Shown piece after piece: positions 1 to 6,592 of a stretch of DNA of 9,182 nucleotides. Under the pieces are notes generated by a model that was not told the origin of the DNA, did no database searches, and saw only the letters and a program-made list of their open reading frames with translations. The position numbers and the translations under genes are program-made. The stretch spans positions 1-9,182 of the forward strand of contig JBJDZJ010000139.1 of assembly GCA_051867915.1 (NCBI GenBank), given 5' to 3'. Source of the stretch: CAKSQF01 sp051867915 (GTDB lineage: Bacteria; Bacillota; Clostridia; Oscillospirales; CAG-272). How positions within the stretch are numbered: the stretch's first letter is position 1; the number at the start of each line of letters is the position of its first letter.

Positions 1-25
1 ACCTATTGGCATGGGATTCATTTTT

Positions 26-151
26 TTACCAAAGCGGATGAAGCTCTCCCCATCCCGAGTCGTTGTCCTGATCTACATCGGAGACCAAAACAATGTCAAA
101 GTCGATGTCTGTAATCTCAGCAATCGGTGCTTCGTATTCCAATTTTTCCAT
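26..151 (-). CDS. Small acidic peptide, copy 1 (distal), unknown function
   Basis: A 41-residue ORF (TAA stop at 26-28). Two in-frame ATGs lie back to back (152-154 and 149-151). GGAGG at 158-162 sits 3 bases from the first and 6 from the second, so I chose the second; with the first the product is 42 residues. Visible layout: a basic/aromatic N-terminus, Tyr6-x-x-Pro9-x-x-Glu12-Ile, an alternating Asp/hydrophobic stretch (DIDFDIVLVSD, 15-25), then an acidic stretch ending GWGELHPLW. No signal peptide, membrane helix or cysteine. The paralogue at 225-380 shares residues 6-25 exactly, and five of the seven changed codons in residues 2-25 are synonymous, which argues that the product is translated and selected. 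It could be a RiPP-like precursor or an intracellular regulatory peptide; no maturation gene is in view. Its C-terminus is probably the ancestral one (see the duplication). Confidence 0.72.
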   Translation of the reverse strand: MEKLEYEAPIAEITDIDFDIVLVSDVDQDNDSGWGELHPLW

Positions 152-157
152 CATGTT

Positions 158-162
158 CCTCC
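158..162 (-). promoter_or_regulatory. Ribosome-binding site of peptide copy 1
   Basis: A perfect GGAGG on the minus strand, 3 bases before the first and 6 before the second of two adjacent ATGs. The spacing favours the second ATG. The same arrangement is kept in copy 2. Confidence 0.75.
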
Positions 163-259
163 ATCAATGTCCTTGAATTTATGCCGCAAAAAACCGTTGG
201 TATAATGAATCTGTGTTAACAATGTCAGTGTTCTGCCGGAGGAGTGAGTTCTCCGTCAG
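163..259 (-). pseudogene. Decayed duplicate of the rsmB 3' end
   Basis: Read on the minus strand, this stretch aligns with 395-490, the last ~31 codons of rsmB (residues about 403-434). The clearest block is CACAGATTCAT followed by TATACC/CATACC, AACGG/GACGG and the T6 run. It has lost one base before the T6 run and another near its start, so it no longer encodes the RsmB tail. It fills the space between the two peptide genes, and its first part (225-259) is now translated as the C-terminus of peptide copy 2. It is a scar of tandem duplication and not a gene in itself. Confidence 0.78.
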
Positions 260-380
260 TAATCGGATGAAGTTCTCCCCATCCGGTATCGCTGTCCTGA
301 ACAGCGTCAGAAACCAAAACAATGTCAAAGTCGATGTCCGTAATCTCAGCAATCGGCGCTTCGTATCCCAATTTTTTCAT
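225..380 (-). CDS. Small acidic peptide, copy 2 (rsmB-proximal), unknown function
   Basis: A 51-residue ORF (TGA at 225-227). It again has twin ATGs (381-383 and 378-380) and GGAGG at 387-391, 3 and 6 bases away; I chose the second, and the alternative is 52 residues. It begins 12 bases after the rsmB stop (393-395), so it is very likely cotranscribed and perhaps translationally coupled. Residues 6-25 match copy 1 exactly; 26-32 differ at four sites; GWGELHP (33-39) is shared. After Pro39 the sequence departs from copy 1 and continues with ITDGELTPPAEH, which aligns at DNA level with a duplicated piece of rsmB: TDGEL corresponds in frame to SVGKL, RsmB 403-407, and then a 1-base indel shifts the frame. 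The tail is therefore a by-product of the duplication. No cysteines, signal peptide or membrane segment. Function unknown. Confidence 0.72.
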   Translation of the reverse strand: MKKLGYEAPIAEITDIDFDIVLVSDAVQDSDTGWGELHPITDGELTPPAEH

Positions 381-386
381 CATGAT

Positions 387-391
387 CCTCC
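387..391 (-). promoter_or_regulatory. Ribosome-binding site of peptide copy 2
   Basis: GGAGG directly behind the rsmB stop codon (393-395), with twin ATGs 3 and 6 bases downstream. Ribosomes ending rsmB would cover this site, so coupling to rsmB translation is plausible. Confidence 0.75.
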
Positions 392-392
392 A

Positions 393-1697
393 TCACTTTC
401 TTTGAATTTTTGCTACAAAAAAGCCGTCGGTATGATGAATCTGTGGTAACAATGTTAACGTTCCGTCATAGGAGCAGAGTTTACCGACAGAAAAGGGAAC
501 CGATTCAAAGTCGGGATGCTCAGAAAGAAAGAGTTCGACTATCTGTTCATTCTCCGCTTTTCGCAATGTGCAAGTAGAATAAACCAAAGATCCACCGGAT
601 TTCAGGTACCGTGAAGACGATACAAGTATATTATACTGTATTGAATTCAGTTTGTCAAGGGGTTTTTGATTTTTATTTCGAATTTCGCTCTTTTTTGCAA
701 GTACCCCCAGACCCGAGCAGGGAACATCGCAGATGACTTTATCGACTTTCCCGATGTATTCGGGAAGAGAGTGCGTGGAGTCGTTTTCGATCACTTCAAT
801 GTTCCGGATCCCCAGACGCTCGGCTCCCTCTCTGATCAAGGAGAGCTTGCTTCCATGTAGATCCATCGAAATCAGTTTACCTGTATCTCCGGTGCTGATC
901 GCCGCAAAAAAGGACTTTCCTCCGGGTGCGGCGCAGACATCAAGAATCAGATCACCGGGTTCGGGATTCAGTACCAATCCCGCAATCTGAGACGCTTCAT
1001 CCTGAACATAACATCTTCCGTCGTGAAGGGGTTCAAAGTCCGACAGAGGAAATGCCTCTGTCATCCTGAGAGCATAGGGGGACCACTCACAGGGGGCAAG
1101 CAGAGACGGATACTCTAAGAGAAGGGACTGACGGTCGGTTTTTAAGGTGTTGACCCGCAGAGTTACGGTGGGCTGACGGGACAGGGATTCCAGAATTCCC
1201 TCTGCCTCAGTCGGATAATCGTGACAGAAACTCTCGCATATCCATTTCTGAACGCCGTAATAAACCGACATCCATTCAAGCGGTTCCTTTTCTCTGTCCG
1301 GATAGGGAAGAGCCTCCTTCTCCCGACAGACGGAACGGAGAATACCGTTTATGAATCCTTTGGCTCTCGAAGCATATCGCTGTCCGAGCTTCACCGTTTC
1401 ATTGACAGCGGCACTGTCGGGAATTTTATCCAGATAGACGATCTGATAAATCCCCATCCTAAGAAGCGTCACGACCGACAAATCCAGTCTCTGCACCGAT
1501 TTTTGGGTATAGTGGCAGATAAAATAGTCCAGCGTCACCTTCCGTTCGGTCACACCGTACAACAGCGCAGTAAACAGGCTTTTGTCTTTGCCCTCAAGCT
1601 CCTTTTCCTCAATAACGGCTGACAGCTCCAGATTGGAATACTTGCCGTCTTTTTCGATGGCAATCAGTGAACGATAGACCAAATCCCGTACATTCAT
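393..1697 (-). CDS. rsmB: 16S rRNA (cytosine-C5)-methyltransferase RsmB/Sun
   Basis: 434 residues, the usual length for RsmB. It methylates C967 (E. coli numbering) of 16S rRNA with S-adenosylmethionine in the cytosol. Residues 1 to ~140 form the NusB-like RNA-binding domain; the Rossmann methyltransferase follows. Visible motifs: QDEAS (232-236), SAM-binding motif I ILDVCAAPGGKS (251-262), motif IV DVPCSGLG (324-331, Cys327), and motif VI VYSTCTL (372-378). By family precedent Cys376 is the nucleophile and Cys327 helps release the product. The ATG start overlaps the fmt stop as ATGA (1694-1697), a translational-coupling arrangement. In Bacillus, rlmN and the prpC/prkC phosphatase-kinase pair follow; here two small peptide genes follow, and the rsmB 3' end was itself duplicated with them. 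Confidence 0.96.
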   Translation of the reverse strand: MNVRDLVYRSLIAIEKDGKYSNLELSAVIEEKELEGKDKSLFTALLYGVTERKVTLDYFICHYTQKSVQRLDLSVVTLLRMGIYQIVYLDKIPDSAAVNETVKLGQRYASRAKGFINGILRSVCREKEALPYPDREKEPLEWMSVYYGVQKWICESFCHDYPTEAEGILESLSRQPTVTLRVNTLKTDRQSLLLEYPSLLAPCEWSPYALRMTEAFPLSDFEPLHDGRCYVQDEASQIAGLVLNPEPGDLILDVCAAPGGKSFFAAISTGDTGKLISMDLHGSKLSLIREGAERLGIRNIEVIENDSTHSLPEYIGKVDKVICDVPCSGLGVLAKKSEIRNKNQKPLDKLNSIQYNILVSSSRYLKSGGSLVYSTCTLRKAENEQIVELFLSEHPDFESVPFSVGKLCSYDGTLTLLPQIHHTDGFFVAKIQRK

Positions 1698-2626
1698 AGA
1701 CCCAGTCTGTCTCCCACTTCGATCTTACGCCCGTTGATATAATCGGATGCGGACATCCGTCCCTTACCCTCGGGGAGCAGTCGCAGAATACCGATGGCAC
1801 CCTGCCCGCAGGAGACGGCAATCACGCCGTCCCGAAGGGAATAAACCGTACCCGGCTCGCCGCAATGTCCGTCCTCGGACAGAAGAGTGGATTTCACGAT
1901 TTTCAAAAGCTGTCCGTTTTTCGTCGTATAGGCAAGAGGAAAGGGAGACAGTCCCCGGATCTGATTGTGAATATCCCTTGCGGATCCGGAAAAAACAATC
2001 AGGCAATCGCTTTTTTCGATTTTGGCTGCATAAGTGGCTTCGGAATCATTCTGTGCCATCGGCGTGCAGCTGCCTTCCGACAACTTTTGTACCGTTTCAA
2101 CCAGTAGTTTAGCACCAACATCGGACAGGCGGTCGTGAATGATTTCAAAATCATCGTCAGGTCCGATTTCCACAGACTGTGAAAGAAGCATGTCCCCGGT
2201 ATCCAGTCCCTCTGCCATGAGCATGGTCGTAACGCCGGTGACATTTTCACCGTCGATTATGGCTCTCTGCATGGGGGCGGCGCCCCGATATTTAGGAAGG
2301 AGCGAACCGTGGACATTGACACAACCGTATCTGGGGTAATTCAGCAGATAGGGCGGTAACAGCTTACCATATGCCACAACCGCAATCAGATCGGGATTCA
2401 GCTTTTGCAAAACAGGGAGGAAGGCTTCGTTTTTCAGGGTTTCCGGCTGAAAAACCGGGATTCCCGCCTCAATGGCAGCCACCTTTACCGGAGGCGGCGT
2501 CAGGGTATATCCCCTCCCTTTGGGCTTGTCAGGCTGTGTCACGGCACCGATAACCTCAAAATTCTCACAAAGAAGACGGAAGCTCCCGACGGCAAATTCG
2601 GGAGTTCCCATAAACAAAATCCGCAT
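1694..2626 (-). CDS. fmt: Methionyl-tRNA formyltransferase
   Basis: 310 residues, close to E. coli Fmt (315). It transfers a formyl group from 10-formyltetrahydrofolate to Met-tRNA(fMet), preparing initiator tRNA. The N-terminal Rossmann-type formyltransferase domain opens with RILFMGTPEFA and holds the signature NVHGSLLPKYRGAAP (104-118) with catalytic Asn104 and His106. Asp142 in EGLDTGDML (139-147) completes the catalytic set. A linker with YAAKIEKSD leads to the C-terminal tRNA-binding OB-like domain (from ~205), including GLSPFPLAYT, where many homologues have SPWPGA. The start follows the def stop by 5 bases, with GGAGG inside the end of def. It is paired with def, as is usual: one enzyme adds the formyl group and the other removes it from nascent proteins. 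Confidence 0.97.
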   Translation of the reverse strand: MRILFMGTPEFAVGSFRLLCENFEVIGAVTQPDKPKGRGYTLTPPPVKVAAIEAGIPVFQPETLKNEAFLPVLQKLNPDLIAVVAYGKLLPPYLLNYPRYGCVNVHGSLLPKYRGAAPMQRAIIDGENVTGVTTMLMAEGLDTGDMLLSQSVEIGPDDDFEIIHDRLSDVGAKLLVETVQKLSEGSCTPMAQNDSEATYAAKIEKSDCLIVFSGSARDIHNQIRGLSPFPLAYTTKNGQLLKIVKSTLLSEDGHCGEPGTVYSLRDGVIAVSCGQGAIGILRLLPEGKGRMSASDYINGRKIEVGDRLGL

Positions 2627-2631
2627 AAGGT

Positions 2632-3105
2632 TCAGTCCTCCTCCATCTCCTCGGCGGTCAGCATATGCTCGGCGATGTCGGTATACAGTTTACCGTCCAG
2701 ATGGTCGATTTCATGACAGAAGGCTCTGGCAAGAAGACCCTCTCCTGTGACCTGATACCGCTTTCCGTATCGATCGGTTGCCTCAACGGTAACCTCAAGG
2801 GGTCTTGTAACGATACCGCATTTGCCGGGCAGGGAAAGGCATCCTTCTCTGCCGGTCTGACTGCCGCTGATCTTCACAATTTCGGGATTGATCAGTTCGT
2901 AAACCTGACCGGGTTCGCACTCTACGACGACAATCCGACGAAGAATGCCCACCTGCGGTCCGGCAAGACCAACGCCGTTAGCACGGCGCATGGTGTCCAG
3001 CATGTCATCCAGAAGCGTCAGGGTACGGGGAGTTATCTGTTCCACATTCCGGCATTTCTTACGGAGAATCGGATCCTCGTCGGTCAAAATCTTCAAATAT
3101 GCCAT
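2632..3105 (-). CDS. def: Peptide deformylase
   Basis: 157 residues from the ATG at 3103-3105 (MAYLKILTDEDP...). It removes the N-formyl group from nascent proteins, using a metal ion (Fe2+ or Zn2+). All three family motifs are present: motif I GVGLAGPQVG (44-53; the more common form has Ala where Gly49 is), motif II REGCLSLPG (87-95, metal ligand Cys90), and motif III HEIDH (131-135, ligands His131 and His135, catalytic Glu132). Cys130 precedes HEIDH where many homologues have Gln. An in-frame GTG at 3124-3126 would add seven residues (164 aa), but these do not resemble the family N-terminus and no good SD precedes it. The ATG has only AAAGGA 12 bases upstream, so initiation may be modest. 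The C-terminus is strongly acidic. Confidence 0.95.
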   Translation of the reverse strand: MAYLKILTDEDPILRKKCRNVEQITPRTLTLLDDMLDTMRRANGVGLAGPQVGILRRIVVVECEPGQVYELINPEIVKISGSQTGREGCLSLPGKCGIVTRPLEVTVEATDRYGKRYQVTGEGLLARAFCHEIDHLDGKLYTDIAEHMLTAEEMEED

Positions 3106-3150
3106 ATCTGTCAGTATTCCTTTCACATAACATAAGTTTTCCGGACCCGC

Positions 3151-5607
3151 TCACAGAGAGGAGGGGTTGAGATCAATGGAAATGGTGATCTTCTTTCCGG
3201 CTTTTTTGGTATATTCATCCATCAGAGCGGCAAAAAGCTGTCTGGTTTTCTGATTGGATCGGCATTTCACCACAAATCGCATACGAAAGTTCTCGTTGAG
3301 CTTGTATACAGGAGCTTCAAAGGGGCCGAATACGATGATCTGCACACCTTTGTAAAGGGTTACGGACAACTCCTTGATCCGTTTGGTAAAGGAGAGAGCC
3401 ACATTGTTCAGAAGACCTTCATCCGGGCTTGCCAGTGAGATCAGCGCAATGTCACAAAAAGGAGGATAGAGAAGCGCCTTGCGCATGGCAATCTCATTCT
3501 GATAGAACTGCTTGTAATTCTGAGCCGCTGCCAGAAGCAGAACCGGATGATCGGGCGAATAGGTCTGAATTACGGCGATTCCGTTCTTTTCACCCCGACC
3601 CGCTCTACCGATGACCTGAGTAATCAGTGCAAAAGTGCGCTCACCTGCCCGGTAATCGCTGAGATACAGGGAAGTATCTGCCAGAAGAACGCCCACCAGC
3701 GTGACATCGGGGAAATTATGACCCTTGGTCACCATCTGCGTGCCGATGAGGATGTCGGCTTCTTTATTGCGAAAGGAATCCAGCATCCGATCCACCGCAA
3801 ATTTTGCGCAAGCCGTATCGGCATCCAGACGCATGAGTCTGGCATCCGGAAATTCGGAATGAAGATCATCCTCCGCCTTTTGCGTTCCGAATCCCATATA
3901 GTGAAACTGATCGGAGCCGCATTCGGGACATTTGTCGGGAAGCGGTTGGCGATAACCGCAGTAATGGCAGGCAAGATAGCCGCATTTGTCGTTCCGACTC
4001 TTGGCGTGATAGGTCAGGGAAACACTGCAATGAGGGCAGGTTACTACCGCACCGCAAAGTGGGCAGGACAGATAGTTGTTGAACCCGCGCCGATTGACAA
4101 ACAGAATTCCCTGTTCGCCCTTGTCAAGAGTTTTGGACAGGGCATCACTCAGCACCGATCCGACAGAAGACATCCGTCCCTGTCCGGCATCCAGCCTCAG
4201 ATCGCAGATAACCGTTTCGGGGAGCTTGGCATTTCCGTAGCGTTCATTCAGTTCTATCAGAGTATAGACTCCGGTTTCGGCTTTGTAATAACTTTCGACC
4301 GACGGAGTGGCAGACGCCAACAGCATGGTCGCATTGTGATAGGCGCACCGGAATCTGGCAATATCTCTCGCATGATATCGGGGCGTCTGATCGGATTTGT
4401 AGGTGTGCTCGTGTTCCTCGTCGATGACGATCAGTCCGAGATTGGAAAAGGGGGCGAAAACGGCCGATCTCGTACCGATGCAGAGATCCACGGCACCGTT
4501 TTTGATTTTACGCCAGGCATCAAACCGTTCCCCTTTGGAGAGGGAAGAGTGAAGCACGGCAACTCTGTCTCCGTAGTAGGTACAGAAAACCGACACCGCC
4601 TGGGGAGTCAGAGCGATTTCGGGAACCAGAAGAATGGCCTGCTTCCCGGCAGAAATCACCTTGTCGATTGCCGCCTTGATGACCATGGTCTTTCCGCTTC
4701 CGGTTATTCCGTGAAGCAGTGCGGCTTTGGGTTCTCCGCTGTCCAACAGCTCGGCGATCTTTTCATAGGCCGATTGTTGCTCCGGGGATAACTTTGTACT
4801 TTGGGTTCGATCCTGCTTCATCCGGTAGGGATTTCGGTAGGAATCTCTCTTTTCCACCGAAATCAATCCTTTTTTGGACAGCGTGTCCAGTTGTTTTCTG
4901 GTAACGGCAAGCCGATCCTTCAGAACCTCAAAGGAACTGCTTCCGTTTTCTTTCAGATGGGAAATCAGAAGGGCCTGTTTGGACCCTTTGACGGTTTCAA
5001 AAACCTCGTCGAAGGTATCGTCCGGTATGTTCAGATGGACAATCTCTTCGACAATCCGATTGCCGCCCTCCTTCAGTCGGGTGACCTTCTCAAGATAACC
5101 GTATTCGCAGAGCTTTTGCAGGATTTTGTCGGTTCCTTCGCCGTATCTGGCAACAAGCCGCTCGGCAGACAACTCACCTGCCTGCAAAACATCGGCATAG
5201 ACAATCAGAGCATTCTTGCTGACCGGAGTCAGATCATCACTGTGGGGAAGCGCCTTGTAGACCACCGACAGTTTGGTCAGAGCCTCTGCCGGAATCATTT
5301 GCTTGACGGCATCGGATACCGAGCAGAAAAGATGCTCCTTCATAAACAGACAGAGCTTTCTTTCTTCCTCAGAAAGGCCGACCTCGGAATTCACCGATTC
5401 GATGGGCTTCAGATCGGAAATCTGATCCCTTTCGGAAAAGGCAAAAACGACGGCGTTCATCCGCTTGTTGGCACCGCCGAAGGGGACGACAACAAGACTG
5501 CCGGGTTTTACCGAATCGGACAGCTCTGTGGGAATGTAGTATTCAAAGAGCCGATCGGCGAAATAGGGCAGTGATAGGATATGGACGCCTGCCGTTGGAT
5601 AAGCCAT
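3151..5607 (-). CDS. priA: Primosomal protein N' (replication-restart helicase PriA)
   Basis: 818 residues. PriA recognises stalled or repaired replication forks and reloads the replicative helicase, using a 3'-to-5' superfamily 2 helicase core. Visible parts in order: the N-terminal 3'-end-binding domain (1 to ~105), a winged-helix-like stretch (~200-255), Walker A GITGSGKT (300-307), DEEH (396-399), ASATPS (431-436), a zinc-binding cysteine cluster (Cys515, 518, 524, 527, 547, 550, 560, 563), GTQMVTKGHNFP (622-633) and motif VI QVIGRAGRG (664-672). The C-terminus ends in the usual IDLNPSSL. The start has AGAGGT 7 bases upstream. An extra Cys542 and a few more residues than I expect lie between the second and third cysteine pairs. 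It follows rpoZ by 29 bases, where coaBC often intervenes in other Firmicutes. Confidence 0.98.
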   Translation of the reverse strand: MAYPTAGVHILSLPYFADRLFEYYIPTELSDSVKPGSLVVVPFGGANKRMNAVVFAFSERDQISDLKPIESVNSEVGLSEEERKLCLFMKEHLFCSVSDAVKQMIPAEALTKLSVVYKALPHSDDLTPVSKNALIVYADVLQAGELSAERLVARYGEGTDKILQKLCEYGYLEKVTRLKEGGNRIVEEIVHLNIPDDTFDEVFETVKGSKQALLISHLKENGSSSFEVLKDRLAVTRKQLDTLSKKGLISVEKRDSYRNPYRMKQDRTQSTKLSPEQQSAYEKIAELLDSGEPKAALLHGITGSGKTMVIKAAIDKVISAGKQAILLVPEIALTPQAVSVFCTYYGDRVAVLHSSLSKGERFDAWRKIKNGAVDLCIGTRSAVFAPFSNLGLIVIDEEHEHTYKSDQTPRYHARDIARFRCAYHNATMLLASATPSVESYYKAETGVYTLIELNERYGNAKLPETVICDLRLDAGQGRMSSVGSVLSDALSKTLDKGEQGILFVNRRGFNNYLSCPLCGAVVTCPHCSVSLTYHAKSRNDKCGYLACHYCGYRQPLPDKCPECGSDQFHYMGFGTQKAEDDLHSEFPDARLMRLDADTACAKFAVDRMLDSFRNKEADILIGTQMVTKGHNFPDVTLVGVLLADTSLYLSDYRAGERTFALITQVIGRAGRGEKNGIAVIQTYSPDHPVLLLAAAQNYKQFYQNEIAMRKALLYPPFCDIALISLASPDEGLLNNVALSFTKRIKELSVTLYKGVQIIVFGPFEAPVYKLNENFRMRFVVKCRSNQKTRQLFAALMDEYTKKAGKKITISIDLNPSSL

Positions 5608-5636
5608 GTTGATACCTCTCTGAAAGGATATTTCAG

Positions 5637-5921
5637 TTAGTCGATATTTCCGTCGATATTGGGTGCATTTTTGATGACGAATTCGCCGGAATACAGTCTT
5701 TTGATGGAAGAGGAAACCGCCTTATCGTCGCAGAATTCACGATTGATGAGATTGATCATTGGTTTGTCGGTCTCCTTGTTTGTAATCAGACGCTCGGCAA
5801 CAGCTCTCTGCTGTTCGTAATCCGAGGTAATCATTCTGGCGCCCTTTGCGGCTGCCTGTACCAGTGTATAGCGGTTGTATTTTCCCTGTGAAAGCTGTTC
5901 AACGGTAGGTTTGATAATCAT
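5637..5921 (-). CDS. rpoZ: DNA-directed RNA polymerase omega subunit
   Basis: 94 residues (E. coli omega has 91). Omega binds the beta' C-terminus and helps RNA polymerase assembly and stability. The N-terminus MIIKPTVEQLSQGKYNRYTL followed by VQAAAKGARMI matches the conserved omega core, in which a short helix is followed by (K/R)YTLV...AAKRAR. The C-terminal part, after about residue 55, is family-variable and holds a segment that reads RLYSGEFVI. The start is preceded by AGGAG 9 bases upstream. Its place between gmk and priA is the classical Firmicutes arrangement. It is 39 bases downstream of gmk. Confidence 0.93.
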   Translation of the reverse strand: MIIKPTVEQLSQGKYNRYTLVQAAAKGARMITSDYEQQRAVAERLITNKETDKPMINLINREFCDDKAVSSSIKRLYSGEFVIKNAPNIDGNID

Positions 5922-5960
5922 AATTCATTTCTCCTGTCGATAAAAATTCAAAATATAATG

Positions 5961-6584
5961 TTACGAATCTTTCAGAAAATCATCCGGAATATGGGGATTT
6001 CTGGAGGTTCGGTAGCGTTCTGCTTCGATAATACCGAGAATGGTCAGAGCGGCATCGTCGCTCTTTCCGTCCTGGTTGATCACGATATAGTCATATTTAT
6101 TGTATTCGGCGATTTCGTTCTTCGCCTGATCGAGACGGCGCTGAATGTCGTCCTCGGTGTTGGTGTTTCTGCCTCTGAGCCTCTCTTCAAGCGTTTTGAA
6201 ATCGGGAGGCAGAAGAAGAATCAGTACCGCATCGGGACGGATTCTGCGGACATTCATGGCCCCTTCGACCTCGATTTCCAGAATCACCGAAATGCCTTTA
6301 TCCAGCATTCGTTCCACATTTTCTTTCGGAGTACCGTAGTAGTTTTCGCTGTAAACGGTATGCTCCAGCATTTCGTCCCTTTCAATCAGCTCTTCAAAGG
6401 CTTCCTTTGTCAGAAAGTGATAGTGAACGCCGTCAATCTCTCCGGGACGCGGCGCGCGGGTCGTTGCCGAGACGGAAAGGGAAATGTCATCGGATCGTGC
6501 CAGAAGATTTTTTACAACCGTTCCTTTACCGGTTCCCGACGGACCTGATATGACAATCAGAAGTCCCTTTTGACTAAGTTCCAT
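5961..6584 (-). CDS. gmk: Guanylate kinase
   Basis: 207 residues, the normal length. It phosphorylates GMP (and dGMP) to GDP with ATP, and so feeds GTP, dGTP and (p)ppGpp synthesis. Visible motifs: P-loop GPSGTGKGT (14-22); the GMP-binding SATTRAPRPGE (39-49) and YYGTP (82-86); ILEIEVEGA, which corresponds to the EIEVQGA strand of Gram-positive homologues; and the lid region with RLRGRNT followed by RRLDQAKNEI. The ATG lies 8 bases after the remA stop, and its ribosome-binding site (AAAGGAG) is formed by the last codons of remA, so the two genes are tightly coupled. Confidence 0.97.
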   Translation of the reverse strand: MELSQKGLLIVISGPSGTGKGTVVKNLLARSDDISLSVSATTRAPRPGEIDGVHYHFLTKEAFEELIERDEMLEHTVYSENYYGTPKENVERMLDKGISVILEIEVEGAMNVRRIRPDAVLILLLPPDFKTLEERLRGRNTNTEDDIQRRLDQAKNEIAEYNKYDYIVINQDGKSDDAALTILGIIEAERYRTSRNPHIPDDFLKDS

Positions 6585-6592
6585 TCTGTATT

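Larger units (their letters stand above)
35..490 (-). repeat. Tandem duplication, two ~226-bp units (35-259 and 264-490)
   Basis: Each unit holds, in minus-strand order, the end of rsmB (intact in 264-490, decayed in 35-259), the GGAGG site and a peptide gene up to its GELHP codons. Over 35-162 against 264-391 I count 112 of 128 identical bases without gaps. The rsmB-derived halves are more diverged and differ by two single-base indels. About four bases (260-263) lie between the units. The junction falls at the Pro39 codon of copy 2, where CC is shared with the Pro401 codon of rsmB. Confidence 0.82.

Noticed and set aside
201..206. TATAAT on the plus strand
   Set aside because: No -35 box at a suitable distance and no plus-strand gene downstream. 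It is part of the duplicated rsmB end.
225..380. Lasso-peptide precursor reading of copy 2 (YxxP near the N-terminus, Gly-rich start of the tail, Asp eight residues after Gly35)
   Set aside because: The required Thr at the penultimate leader position is misplaced, copy 1 has no matching acceptor residue, and no lasso enzymes are in the window.
11..449. Plus-strand ORFs of 64 and 78 codons over the repeated region
   Set aside because: They lack ribosome-binding sites and are antisense to the SD-led peptide genes. Their mutual similarity is explained by the tandem duplication.
3547..4791. 414-codon plus-strand ORF
   Set aside because: It lies wholly antisense to the helicase core of priA, has no recognisable motif and no SD. 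It is a shadow frame.
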